From: Struthio camelus
Taxonomy: Eukaryota > Chordata > Aves > Struthioniformes > Struthionidae
Direction: 5' to 3'
Length of the DNA: 64,000 nt
NCBI RefSeq assembly: GCF_040807025.1
Contig: NC_090956.1
Coordinates: 6,188,517 to 6,252,516, forward strand
A program made the translations under genes and the position numbers. The notes below the pieces were generated by a model, which had not been told where the DNA came from, did not search any database, and worked only from the letters and a program-made list of their open reading frames with translations. Numbering within the stretch: the stretch's first letter is position 1; the number at the start of each line of letters is the position of its first letter. This document shows, piece by piece, positions 36,737 to 47,330 of this stretch.

Positions 36737-39700
36737 ATTACCAATATAATTATTTTGTACAATTCCTGAGTACAGCAGCCTGTATTAGAATAGAAAAGCA
36801 AAATAGACTTTCTGGCATTCACCTGCAATTAAGAACTGGGAAGTATCACATAACTGAGGCTATTGACTCTCATCAAGTAGTATATTGAGCTCTCTAGGCC
36901 TTCTAGAAGCACAGTGTGATGTTTGCTCTTGGGTTCAGCTACCGTTTTTTCACCCAGGAAAGAAAAAAACAAGAGGAAGTAGATTTCTCTCCTTTTAAGC
37001 CTAACTCTACTTGTAGAGTTTATTATTAAAATGTATCAGTTAAAAATACCATGGAAAAGGTTGACCTTCTAATGCAATAAGTTTGGGGATGGGGGGGGAG
37101 GGAAGCAAAAAAAACAACAAAAACAACACACTTACAGGCGTTTCATAGATGCTGAGCGTATCTGAAGTCATTCGAGCAAAGAATTTGCCATCATGACTCC
37201 ATCTAAGCAAATAAAAAGAGAATAAAATATTAGATAGGGAACTGCCTTCTTATTAAGCAGAAAGTCTAAGACAACTTGCTCTATATAATCTGTCCTCTGC
37301 TGCTGCTGCTCCACCTACTTAAAAATAGGCCAGTGAGCTGAGTTTTCACAATGGAATCCTCGCTTCTTTTGCCCAGTCAGAATATCCCAGATGATAATGG
37401 CCTGAGGGTCATCCTGCGTGTCCATCAATGGGCTGAAGGTCACCAAGTACCTACAAAAGAAATAATTAGTTTCATGGTTGAAACCAACACGTCCGCACAA
37501 ACAGGTTTTTATCCAAATAATATTCAAACTCAATGCACTTTCAAACAGTACTTTCTCCAGTAGGATTCTTTGCAGAGGAGGGAAAAAGAATAAGGCGATA
37601 GAGGGGGAGAAGGCTTCCAAGACATGGTACTTCCCTGGAACCTTTCTCGCTGAAGAGGTTCTAGATTTATGTGCGAGTGTCTAAAGCAATGGGAAGTCAC
37701 CAAACACAGTGTTACTTACTATGTAGTTTTGCCATGAGAACAGTATTTTTTGGAACCAAATATACATCCATTGACCTTCGCTAACCTGAACTATAGTATA
37801 GGTATGCTAGACTTCTCTCCATTTAGTACTAAATAGTATCTCTTCACTACAAAAAAATATAAAGCCAAATCACTCCCAAGTGTCTGTTGTTTGAAAGCTA
37901 ACGAAACAAGATGCATCTGACTCTGATCACATCCAATTTTGACCTTCTGTACAGAGCTGTCTAACGTGAAAGAAAACTCAAGGAATTCATTCAATACTAT
38001 AGGCATAGAAGATGCTACTGAAACAAAATTTTCCAAAGAACTAGAAAACCTAACACAACAGACATCACATCTGAATTAAGATTTTTTTTTCCTGGGATAA
38101 TAGTGTCTTTGAAGGGACTTGTCAGCTCAGTTCCATCAAACAATTATATTGGAAGAAAATAATCTGAAATATTTCCTGAAGTCAAAAAAAAAAAAAATTG
38201 AGGCAGTTTCACTCATTCTAAAAGAGATCTATACATGAAAAGCAGCACTTCCAAAGGCAAAAGAGAACTGAAGACCCCATGTACATGAGATTTGAAAGCA
38301 CAGCAACCAGAACATACGTGCTTCATGATTTTGATTCTGAATCCCAAACAAATGTCACACTCCATACCTTTCACAAGGTGAGAAGTCAATAAGCTGTACT
38401 CCCTGGTGACTAAACCTTTGAATTTGCTTGAACTTCTCTCCACCCCAAAGCGCGATGCCTCTCTGGTGGAATGTAGCCAAGTAGGTACCTTTCGGGGACC
38501 AACGTACATAGGTTTCTGTCCACCGCTGGGGAAAGAAAAGAGTATACACAAAGGTTTAGTTTCATGCTGGATTTCCTATGGGGAAAGAAAGAGTCATGGG
38601 TCGCTTGCAGCATCACGCCTTGCAAATCCATTTACTACATGAGCATTTCAGAATTAAAGAAAGCTTGCACTAAGAGTAAGGTTTAACTTCATGCACATAA
38701 TACACAATACTTAGTCTTCAGGTTGAAAATTGCCAATGGAAACCTCTTCAATTTACTGATCACCAAAAATGTTTTCCAGGAATAGTGATGATCTTTGTAT
38801 AGTAATAGACAATTAAACCCAGTGAAAATAGGCTTGGCTTTCTTTTTGTTGGCTTTCAGTCCTGGTAAGAACATACCCTTCTCAGAAGTTAGATGTATCC
38901 TAAACTTCCGAACAAAGACACAGCTCTTGATCTTCACCTAAGGTGGAGGGCTATCAACAATATAGACCTGGGGCAGCGACCATGGTGGTGAACAAGATTA
39001 CTCTCCACCCCAAAGTCAGTTTCTTTCTATGCTGATGTAGAATGGTTATTCGAGAAAGAAAAAGTTTCTGGATATCAACAGACAGTTCTCAAAAAGTCAT
39101 CTCTCTGCAGAAGGGCACTAACTGTCCCCTTTACATGCTAATAGCAAACCAGCTATTCCATTCCTCTTCAGCACCTCTGCAGTCAGAAGAAAGGCAAAAG
39201 GTGTTTAGAAGCTGCATACTTAAAAGAGCGGTTAAGCGTATATTCAGCACTGAGAAAAAGTACTCTTCAAACTCTGACTTTTCAGATCTTTCTGAATCAC
39301 CTATAACATACAGGTGAGGAAACTATCAGGCATCATAGAAAGGTGAAAGACAAGTTAACTCGACATTCCTGCAAAAGTAAACATTTTTTCTACCTAAGCA
39401 GCTAAGCCTAATTCTAAAGGATGCAATCTCACTGCTCCTCTACAGAGGAGCAAGAGAGAAAGACAGAATTTTAACAAAACAAAAAAGGATTTTGTTTTTT
39501 AAACAAAAAAATGGTGAACTCTTATAAATATTATAGAACTACTGAAGGAGACTGACAGTAGTTCTATAGTAGCTCTGCGATGTACAGCACTTCCAGGACA
39601 CTCACTGCTCTGTCCTCAATTTGAACAGGTTCCTTGATATCATTCCAGAAAATGGAGGTCCGGTCTCCTGACTCAAAGATCACACTGTATTGATCCCTGC

Positions 39701-42700
39701 AATCTGGGTCTTCCAACCAGTAGCGTAGATTCCCCTAAGAGAAATAGAAGCAAAAAGATCATTAATGAGTCGAAGTCTAAGACGACCAAGTTCCCCAAAC
39801 TAATATCCACCTGGCAGGTGGAAGCCTGCCTTATACAGCGCATGTAACTTTGGAGTCTTACCACCGCAAACAAGTTTTGAAATTAAATACAGACCACTGG
39901 TCACTGGAGTATAAGAGAATAGATTATAAAAGTGGACCCGGTGTTTGATGCTACTCAACAGCTCTTGATCAAAAAAAAAAAAAAAACACCTTTAGATTTG
40001 TTTTGTTTTTTTCCTAAACTATTCCTTTCATCACAGGACATTTTACAAAGCTAGTGGTAACATCCACAGAAGTTTGCCTTGAGCATTTAAAATTATATAA
40101 GATGCTTTCAGAATTCCATTTTTAAGTGACTTATGTCAAATCCTCCTTTACTCTAAGTTTTACCCTCTGTGGAATACTAAGCAGAACCACTAAGTGCCTC
40201 CTGTCACTTCAAGACAGTGACAATAGAGGAACAGGACCATGCGATCACTGCTGCTACTTAAATCAACACCATTAACATATCTGGTTTCTATTTTCATATG
40301 AATAACACAGCAACGAAGTGATCGTTTTGTAATATGCAAAACACTTTTCCATTTTTTCAAAAAACAAAAACAAAGAACACCTTACCAAATCCTTAAATGG
40401 CTGTTTCTCAGGGATTTCCCACTCATCGCTGATTGTCATGTACCTGCAAGAGCAATTTGATTGGTTACACTTAATGCAGATACTCCTGATTAGAATCGCT
40501 CCTGAAAACTATAAAGATACATGATAGCTGCACTCACTTATCAAAGTCTGTGAAAAGGTTAACTCTGAAAGTGTGCTGTTTATCCAGTTTGTATCCATCT
40601 GCGTTCTTCACAGCATCCACCGCATGAGACGGAGACATGTACTCCAGAAAGATGTACCTGCAGCAAAGGAAAGCGTATTCAGTGTTGACTATATAACAGG
40701 CTCATACTGGAAAAGAAACAATGGGAAAGAACTCTGAATTCAGTACACAACATCTATAAAATAACTTCTTATGCCTAACCAGTTAAGGTCAAAAGCAATT
40801 AATTTCCACTTTGACCATATACGCATATATGCTTCCTAGCTGAATGGGCACGATCCAAACGAAATTGATTTCCTTTCTGTAAACGGGCTAGAATAAGCGG
40901 TGAATCCAAATTCACACAACAGAGAACTGCAATGACAGCTAGAACTGGGCAAGTATGCAGCTCTTCCCTGCTGAATAACAGATCACGTCTAGAAATTGAA
41001 AATCTTGCTGCGGTTGCTCAGCTGCGTAGTCGGCTTCAGACACCGCTTCAAAGAAACATTTTTTTCCAAAGCATCAGAAATACATTTTTCAAAACTAACT
41101 AAAGCATCCTGAACACAGAGAGTGTTTCTAGCAGAAGTTATCATGACTTACCCCTTTGTCTTCCCATCTGCTTCCGGATAAAATTCGTTGATAATTTTCC
41201 CAAACTTGGAAAATATTTTGTGGATGACATTCTTCAGTTTCTCAAGTCGGTCTGGTCCAACTTGGGGAACATTATCCACCACTATTACTGAGTCAATTCC
41301 ATCTGCTTCCTGTGGCTGATCTTTCAGCACATCACCAAGCAATTCTGCAAAGAAAAAGCACGCAAGAAATTAAGATACCAGCCCATACCATGAAAGACAA
41401 AGATAGAAGGATGAAAAGAATAGTAACAAAAAGAAAACAAGACAACTTCAAATTTAAGGAACATGACTTAAGAATCCTAGTAATGAATGAACGCTCTGCT
41501 CTATCAGAAATAACTGAAGTCCACACAGAACACTCCAACAAAGACCACGTTCTCCAAAACACGTGCATTTTTTCCTTCAGGTTTTAGCACACAGTAGTGA
41601 TCTAATAGTACTTCCTTGCCAAAGGGCATGATTTTTCAGTTTCTTCACAAACTTAAATCAGTTAATCTTTCAAGTCTCTCGTAAAGATATACCTTACATT
41701 AAGGACATCAACAGTCATACTATTAGCTTGTTTCAGGAGTTAGAACTGACTCCTGAAGTCCTCAAAACTGCTGATAGAGAGGACAACTACAAGATTTATT
41801 GCCCAAGCTCTGACTATTAGACCTACCCAAACTATAACCTGATGACTTTGATAAAAATAAAATGTAATATGTACCTCCCTCCCACATTACAAGAGTTGTA
41901 GCATAATTTAAAACTGTCTTCTGTACTGGAAGCTCTGCATGTCTTAGCATCGTTATAATTATGGTTGAGAAGTCAAGCTCCAGCTCAACCTTTAATTAAA
42001 CAAGAAATTGAAGCTATTCTAACTAAAGGCACTTAAAGCTGTATGAAGCATGCAGCAAGCGAATACGAGCACACACCCTTTCACACACTGGATATTCTTC
42101 AGTCATACTAACCCCTCTTTCCTATATCATCTAATAAACTTAAGAGTACTTGCTGGTACAATGGGTTGTTCGGTCTCTGCACTATAACTTTCAATTTTCT
42201 TTCTACCCTTAAGAGATTGCCAGAAGAAGAGAATCTTACTACCATAGAGTTGAAGTTCTACAAACACAGAACTGAGAACATTCAGAAACACTGTAACCCA
42301 GCAATTGCAGCTTACATACTGCACTGGAATTAAAAAAAAAAAATGGAGAAGGTATACAGTTCACCTGTAAATTGTGCACAAAATCAGAAGCTGCAATGAC
42401 AACGTCGCATTAGTTTTATGCTATAAAAGTCTAGATATACCTTCTGTAGAGTTCTGGATATCTAACTTTAATTTATTCCTCAAGTTAATTCTATCAGATT
42501 ACTCTGTATCCACCAGCAGAACCCTCATATTTAGTGTATAAATTGAAACAGTTCTCAAACTAAAACTGCCCAGCTATGGAGTTGTACTGATTTGTAAGGC
42601 CAGCGACCAAAAAAAATCACCTTAAGGGATTGAGCTAGTATCACCAAGCCAAGTCTGCCGAATTTCTTTAACCAAAAATTATTCTTAAACCTTTTCAGGA

Positions 42701-45700
42701 AGAAAATCCCACACTACCCCTAGCTATCTTGTTCAAATATGCACATTTTAATCCTTGCCTACATTATGGGTCTCAAACATAAGTTGCAAGTTGAACGATA
42801 TTAACTTGCAAACTCCTCCTATTTGCACTAGCATACGAGAAACAGGAGAAGTTTTATGAATAGAAATCAGTTTTAGGATTTGGAAAAAGTCAACTACTTA
42901 TATCACAAGTCTAATATACATTTTATCCATTTTTGGAAAGAGTTCAAAGAAGTTACTAATCTTGACAGGAAGCTAGAAGCACTAGTCCCAGTAAACACGG
43001 TCACATACGACGACAACTTCAGGAGCACTACTTGGAATAAACAGGCAGGCAAAGAAGAAGAAGGAAAAATGGAAAATGCAACAACAAAAAGTTAGGTTCT
43101 TTGGAAGTGCAGCAATGCGTACTGGAAACTGATCCCTATGTAGTATTTTCTGCCCACACAGATTAAAAGCGGTTTAAGGTACTACTGAACGTATTTTGGA
43201 CGCATTCCCCTGCTTCTTTCTTTTGGCTTTCTGCTACAAAGTTGAGAGCAGGTTCAAACTTTGTGTTACAGATCCGGAAGAGATGAACCCAGATGACTGC
43301 TGCAATTAAGTTTATTTCCTAGTAATACACTGGATCTTAGAATATTCTTCCAGTACTTAGCTATTCTCCAGGTAGTTAACTACACACCAAAGTTAGGGAT
43401 AGGCTAATCAATCGAGTAGGATTTAGGAGACATGCACTGAAGCGTCTACTATGCCTACAAAAGTAAGGACTGAAGGAAGGAATTTCAAAATCTAGTATTA
43501 CAGTAAAATGCCAACATGTATATCTCTTACGTACCCAGTAGTCCCATATCTTAGATTTTTTCCTAAATATAACATGCAAGAGTGCTCTACAAGGAACAGC
43601 AAGGTCACTTCCACATAAGCCTCCAACAGAAAAAGAAATATACGCAGAAGGATTATTTGTATTTAGGCTCCATTAGTCTTTTTTTTTTTCATAACCACTT
43701 CCCACAAAAGACTTTGTAGGCCTGTAGATCAACCAAGTAATACGTATTTAGATTCTTGTGCAAGTACACACAATACACCTGTACTGAATGAGAACTGTAA
43801 CAGATGAAAGACAAATACCTACACTGTACCACACTTCTGCCTTAAGTTCAAAATTGTGAACAAAGGAATCTTCAAAGAGTAAGAAGCTGGTCTAGCCAGC
43901 TCCTACTCCACTAGGAAAGGAGGGTGTGGTGGGTATACAGCTACCCTCACCTGCCAGTTTTAAGGACCATTACCAGAATCTGAACTGAAGCTTCATTGCA
44001 CCAAAGCGGTTATCTGACACATCCCTTCTTGCTTGAACTTGGATCAGCTGTTCTGCCGTGCCAACATCATTCTGGAAAAACGTTAAATAAAGTAACATAC
44101 CCGAGACGGTCCAATCCTAAAGCTGCTCTAGTTCCAAGTATTTTGAAAAACGTGATGTTACATTAAGCATTATAATAGCCCTGGCTCTGTGACACTGACG
44201 GACTGCCTTTCTCCGTAGGGAGTTGTGAAGGTAAAGAGAAAGGAAGGAGACAGCTCAAGAAATAACACGTGCACGTGGAAAAGCCAAACCAGCAGTTTTA
44301 AACACTGTAAATTGGTCACTAAAATGATGTCACTCATATAGCTGAAAAGTTAATCAGATTCATCCTTAATAATAGAAAGCGTGAGGATGGGCAGTCTGCC
44401 TCATTTGGGGAAAAAGACAGAAATGAGCATAATCATCCCAAGTGTAGACAAAGCACATCAAGCAAACACTTGATTAGACCAAAAGAATCTAGCTATACTC
44501 CTGCAGACAATTTTGCCAAAGTAGATTTAAGAAACACAGAAGTGAGAAGAGATACAAACTGCTGAATTCAGAAAAAAATGTTTTCTTAACCTATGATACT
44601 CTCCTGATCGTCCATTAAACTAAACATAGGACTGGAATACTAGAAGGCACATACACCACCCACACTTCACTGCCAATCGAAACGACTGACTTATGAACGA
44701 ACTACCAAATGCTGAAAGAAACATTTTCCAGTTCTGACATACATAACTACTACAAGAGGCCCATGAGATCACATATGTCAGAATAAGTATTGGTTAAAAA
44801 GATAAACACTTCTGCTGTTCAAGAAGTGAAATAGTTTATCAAGAACGACTCATCTGGAAGAAACAAAGATATTAGAGCTCTAACTCCCTTACACCAAAAT
44901 TAGTTCTTCCCATAATTATCTATGTAAACACACAGGGGTTCACTCATGTTAAGAGTCAATATCCAGTCATTTTAAAGAGCTTCAGTCTGAACTTTCAAAC
45001 ATCAGAAACAGCTTTTCCATATTTTCTTGCCACAGAGTACCTATGACAACTCTTACTGAGCAGTAACTCTTCTCAAACTCACGCTGTTCATCTGCAGAAT
45101 TCCATATGGAGGTGTTGAAAAACAAAGAAGTCGAGTTCATTAAATCTCATCGACTATTTAGAAATTGTTTTCACAGTTCAGGTTAACTAACAGAGCCACA
45201 CAGAAAGCACCCAGGTTGATGATTCCACTTGGTCGGGACAGCCCATGGATCGATACTTAGGTCTTAACGGTAAATTTAAGAACAACGGCAATTAAGCAGC
45301 GTGGCAAGGTGCACAGATACGCAAGAAGAAATTGCGCTTAAGAAGCGTTGCTACAGTGCAGACGTCGTAGTTGGTACAACCATTGCGACCAGCACTGCAC
45401 CGCCGTGTAAGGCGGGCCGAGACCGCCGTGCGCCCAGCAGCCGCCAGGCCGGCCGGACTGGGGCGCGGGCAGAGTCCCGGCTGGACTCTCCGCCTCACAA
45501 CGAGCTCCTGCAGCGGGACTCGGTCACAGCCCGCTGGACGCAAGACGCCCCCGAGGCGCTCGCTGCGTTTGTCCCCGGGGCCGCGCAGCACTGGCGCGGA
45601 GGAGCTGCGCGCTCCCCAGCGCTGCGCCGGGCCCCTCTCCGCCTGCCCGCGGCGGGAGGCCGGGCCCAGCCGGCCGGGCTCGACGGCTCCCCGCGCCCCG

Positions 45701-46331
45701 GCTCGGGCCTCGGCCGCCTCCGCCTCTCCCTTCCCGCGCGGCCAGGCCCGGGCCCGCCCGGCCGCCCGCTCCCGGCCGCACCTTCGTCGCTGATGTCGTC
45801 CACGAAATCCTCGGGGTCGCTGAAGGAGAGCTCGTCCTCGGGCTCGGCGGGCGCCGCTTCCCCCTCCCCTTCCCCCTCCTCCGCCGCGCTGGGCTCGGCC
45901 GGCGGCTCGGCCTCGGCCGGCGGCTCGGGCCCGGCCTCGGCCTCGGCTACCGGCTCGGCCTCAGGCCCGGCCTCGGCTACCGGCTCCGCCTCGGCCTCGG
46001 CCGGCGGCTCGGGCGCGGCCTCAGGCCCGGCCGGCGGCTCGGCCTCGGGCGCGGCCTCCGCCTTCTCGGGGCTCTGTCGGCCGGACGGCGGCTGCGGCTC
46101 CGGCTCGGGCTGCTCCGCGACGGCGGCCTCCTCGGCGGCGAGCGGCGGCTGTGGTGACTCGGGAGGACCCGGCGGCGCCTCAGACTCGCCCTCTTCCTGC
46201 TCCTCTCCCGGCTCCTCTGGCTGCGGCTCCGCGGGCGGCGCGGGGGGCCCGCCGGGCTGCTCGGGCTCCTCGCCGGGCCCCTCGGCCTGGGGCGCGGCGG
46301 CGGCCGCCGGGCTCTCCTCGGTGTCCTGCAT
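29687..46331 (-). CDS. EIF3B: Eukaryotic translation initiation factor 3 subunit B
   Basis: Eighteen coding exons join without a phase error to 2496 bases, encoding 831 residues (human eIF3b is 814). eIF3b is a core eIF3 scaffold in the cytoplasm. It binds eIF3a, eIF3g and eIF3i, contacts the 40S subunit, and helps mRNA recruitment and scanning. Residues 1-183 are a low-complexity, proline-, alanine- and glutamate-rich region ending in [10 protein letters not shown]. Residues about 200-285 form the RRM (IVVDNV as RNP2, KGYIFLEY as RNP1). Residues about 330-700 form the beta-propeller ([39 protein letters not shown]). A basic helical tail ([33 protein letters not shown]) leads to an acidic C-terminus. 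Every exon resembles human eIF3b closely except the first. The promoter is the CpG island around 46.4 kb; the stop is TAA at 29687-29689. Confidence 0.97.
30323..30431 (-). CDS. EIF3B: EIF3B coding exon 17
   Basis: Residues 762-798: [20 protein letters not shown] then [15 protein letters not shown], a long charged helix. In yeast and human the matching C-terminal region binds eIF3i and eIF3g. Confidence 0.96.
30899..30976 (-). CDS. EIF3B: EIF3B coding exon 16 (non-canonical GC donor)
   Basis: Residues 736-761: [19 protein letters not shown] then SQSKASK. The exon ends TCAAAG and the intron begins gcaaga, a GC-AG intron. The next exon continues in frame with ELVERRR, as in human. Confidence 0.96.
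31480..31605 (-). CDS. EIF3B: EIF3B coding exon 15
   Basis: Residues 694-735: [20 protein letters not shown] then [20 protein letters not shown]. It closes the beta-propeller and begins the C-terminal helix. Confidence 0.97.
32211..32349 (-). CDS. EIF3B: EIF3B coding exon 14
   Basis: Residues 647-693: [20 protein letters not shown] then [20 protein letters not shown], late propeller blades. Confidence 0.97.
33421..33499 (-). CDS. EIF3B: EIF3B coding exon 13
   Basis: Residues 621-647: [19 protein letters not shown] then VVLAGLR. The acceptor ccttccag and donor gtgggt are canonical and phases agree on both sides. Confidence 0.96.
34028..34150 (-). CDS. EIF3B: EIF3B coding exon 12
   Basis: Residues 580-621: [20 protein letters not shown] then [17 protein letters not shown], a propeller blade. 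Confidence 0.97.
34711..34783 (-). CDS. EIF3B: EIF3B coding exon 11
   Basis: Residues 556-580: [20 protein letters not shown] then VEMK, the same as human over this stretch. Confidence 0.97.
35400..35610 (-). CDS. EIF3B: EIF3B coding exon 10
   Basis: Residues 485-555: [20 protein letters not shown], then [20 protein letters not shown], then [20 protein letters not shown]. Near-identical to human eIF3b. Confidence 0.98.
36461..36507 (-). CDS. EIF3B: EIF3B coding exon 9
   Basis: Residues 470-485: [16 protein letters not shown] 47-base exon too short to show as an open frame; placed by splice sites (tttttag acceptor, gtgagt donor), phase and the human sequence. Confidence 0.95.
36659..36731 (+). 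repeat. (AT)n and (ACAT)n microsatellite
   Basis: CATA units pass into a long AT run in EIF3B intron 8. Confidence 0.95.
37136..37202 (-). CDS. EIF3B: EIF3B coding exon 8
   Basis: Residues 447-469: [20 protein letters not shown] then TP. A 67-base exon placed by splice sites, phase and the human sequence. Confidence 0.95.
37319..37450 (-). CDS. EIF3B: EIF3B coding exon 7
   Basis: Residues 403-447: [20 protein letters not shown] then [20 protein letters not shown], a propeller blade. Confidence 0.97.
38368..38525 (-). CDS. EIF3B: EIF3B coding exon 6
   Basis: Residues 351-403: [20 protein letters not shown], then [20 protein letters not shown], then LIDFSPCER. First clear propeller blades. 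Confidence 0.97.
39606..39734 (-). CDS. EIF3B: EIF3B coding exon 5
   Basis: Residues 308-350: [20 protein letters not shown] then [20 protein letters not shown]. Human has EEAECRDQYS at the variable point. Confidence 0.97.
40386..40443 (-). CDS. EIF3B: EIF3B coding exon 4
   Basis: Residues 288-307: [20 protein letters not shown] 58-base exon linking the RRM to the propeller. Confidence 0.96.
40538..40657 (-). CDS. EIF3B: EIF3B coding exon 3 (RRM, second half)
   Basis: Residues 248-288: [20 protein letters not shown] then [20 protein letters not shown]. Contains the RNP1 aromatic residues of the RRM that contacts eIF3j and eIF3a in known structures. Confidence 0.97.
41152..41344 (-). CDS. 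EIF3B: EIF3B coding exon 2 (RRM, first half)
   Basis: Residues 184-248: [20 protein letters not shown], then [20 protein letters not shown], then [20 protein letters not shown]. The phase joins exon 1 across a 4.4 kb intron. Confidence 0.97.
41345..45781 (-). other. EIF3B: EIF3B intron 1
   Basis: A 4.4 kb intron with donor GACGAAG/gtgcgg and acceptor ctttgcag. No second gene, RNA gene or recognisable mobile element was seen in it. Confidence 0.8.
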
Positions 46332-47330
46332 GGGGGGGGTGGGGGGCGGCTGCTGGGGCCGCCGCCGGCCGCGCGCTCCCACCTCAAGCGCGACGGACGA
46401 AAGGAGCGGGGGAGGGGCGGGGAGGCTCCTACCGCCGGGCCATGTGCGCGCGGCCCAGCGGGCACCGCGCGGCGGCGCCGATCAACCGGCGGGGGGGGAA
46501 GCCCTCCCCCGCCGCAGCACCCGCTAGCTGCCTTTCTTCTTTCCACGCCGCTCGGAGCGGGAGCGGAAGGAGAATAAGTCACTATCTCCCTCGCCTCCCG
46601 CTGCTCCCGGGGCCAGCGGCGGTCTCCGCTCTTCTCTGCTTCCGGTGGTCACGACTTCCCCCGTTTCGCCCCTCGCGGTGGTTGAGTCCAACATGGCGGC
46701 TCCTTCCAGCCTCCCGAGGTGGGGTTCGCCTGAACCATTTTTGGGAAAGTGGAAAGAGGGAGGCATCGTGACATTTAACTGCACGGACGGCACATGAAGT
46801 CTTCCTGCGCCGATAACTCGGCGTGTCTCCCTGGTGAACGGTAGGGCGGAAGATGACAGGGCAGCACCCTGAAACGAAACCCGTCTACGGCCCCCCCTAC
46901 AAACGCTCCGTCATGGGCTCGCCCGAAGGGGCTACCAAGCTTATGGAAGAGGGGGAGGCGCGCGGTGCCGAGCCGACACCCTCGCGCTTGTGCTCAGGCG
47001 CGGGTAGAACCCGGCGGGGGGAGGGGGGGCTGCCCCCTCCCCGCGAGCGGCGCCGCCGCGCGCCATGGTACGGCCCGGCGGCGGCCGCCACATCAGCGCC
47101 GCGCAGCGCCCCCTGGTGGCGGCGCCCGGACGGGACGAGGCGGGGCGGGGCGGGCGCCATGGCGGGCTCGACGCCGGCTGCTGGCTCACGGGACACCGCC
47201 GCCAGGCCAGATGGGGGCTGGCTGAGCCAAGCCGTCCCCGAGGGTTGTGTTTCTCCCTACAAGAGCTCTATAGTTTTTAAACCGCGTTTCCCGTGAGGTA
47301 GCGCCGGCTCCCGCCTTCCCCCGTCGCCGC
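45380..47330. promoter_or_regulatory. EIF3B: CpG island, EIF3B promoter region
   Basis: CpG-dense sequence covers EIF3B exon 1 and about 1 kb upstream of it. A YY1-type element (CCAACATGGCGGCTCC, 46687-46702), an ETS-like TTCCGG near 46640 and GGCGGAAGATG near 46846 lie 5' of the start codon. No TATA box is apparent. The transcription start was not fixed; a pyrimidine-rich candidate on the minus strand is CTCCTTTCGTCC near 46400. Confidence 0.75.
45782..46331 (-). CDS. EIF3B: EIF3B coding exon 1 (low-complexity N-terminus)
   Basis: Starts [14 protein letters not shown]; human starts MQDAENVAVPEAA. The long middle part is repetitive ([26 protein letters not shown]), and it ends with the conserved [10 protein letters not shown]. 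The ATG at 46329-46331 is chosen for the human-like MQD start. The open frame continues upstream without an ATG. Confidence 0.93.

Noticed and set aside
45301-46771. Plus-strand open frames of 408 and 206 codons
   Set aside because: These are antisense to EIF3B exon 1. The minus strand encodes the known eIF3b N-terminus, so the serine/glycine-rich plus frames are shadows.
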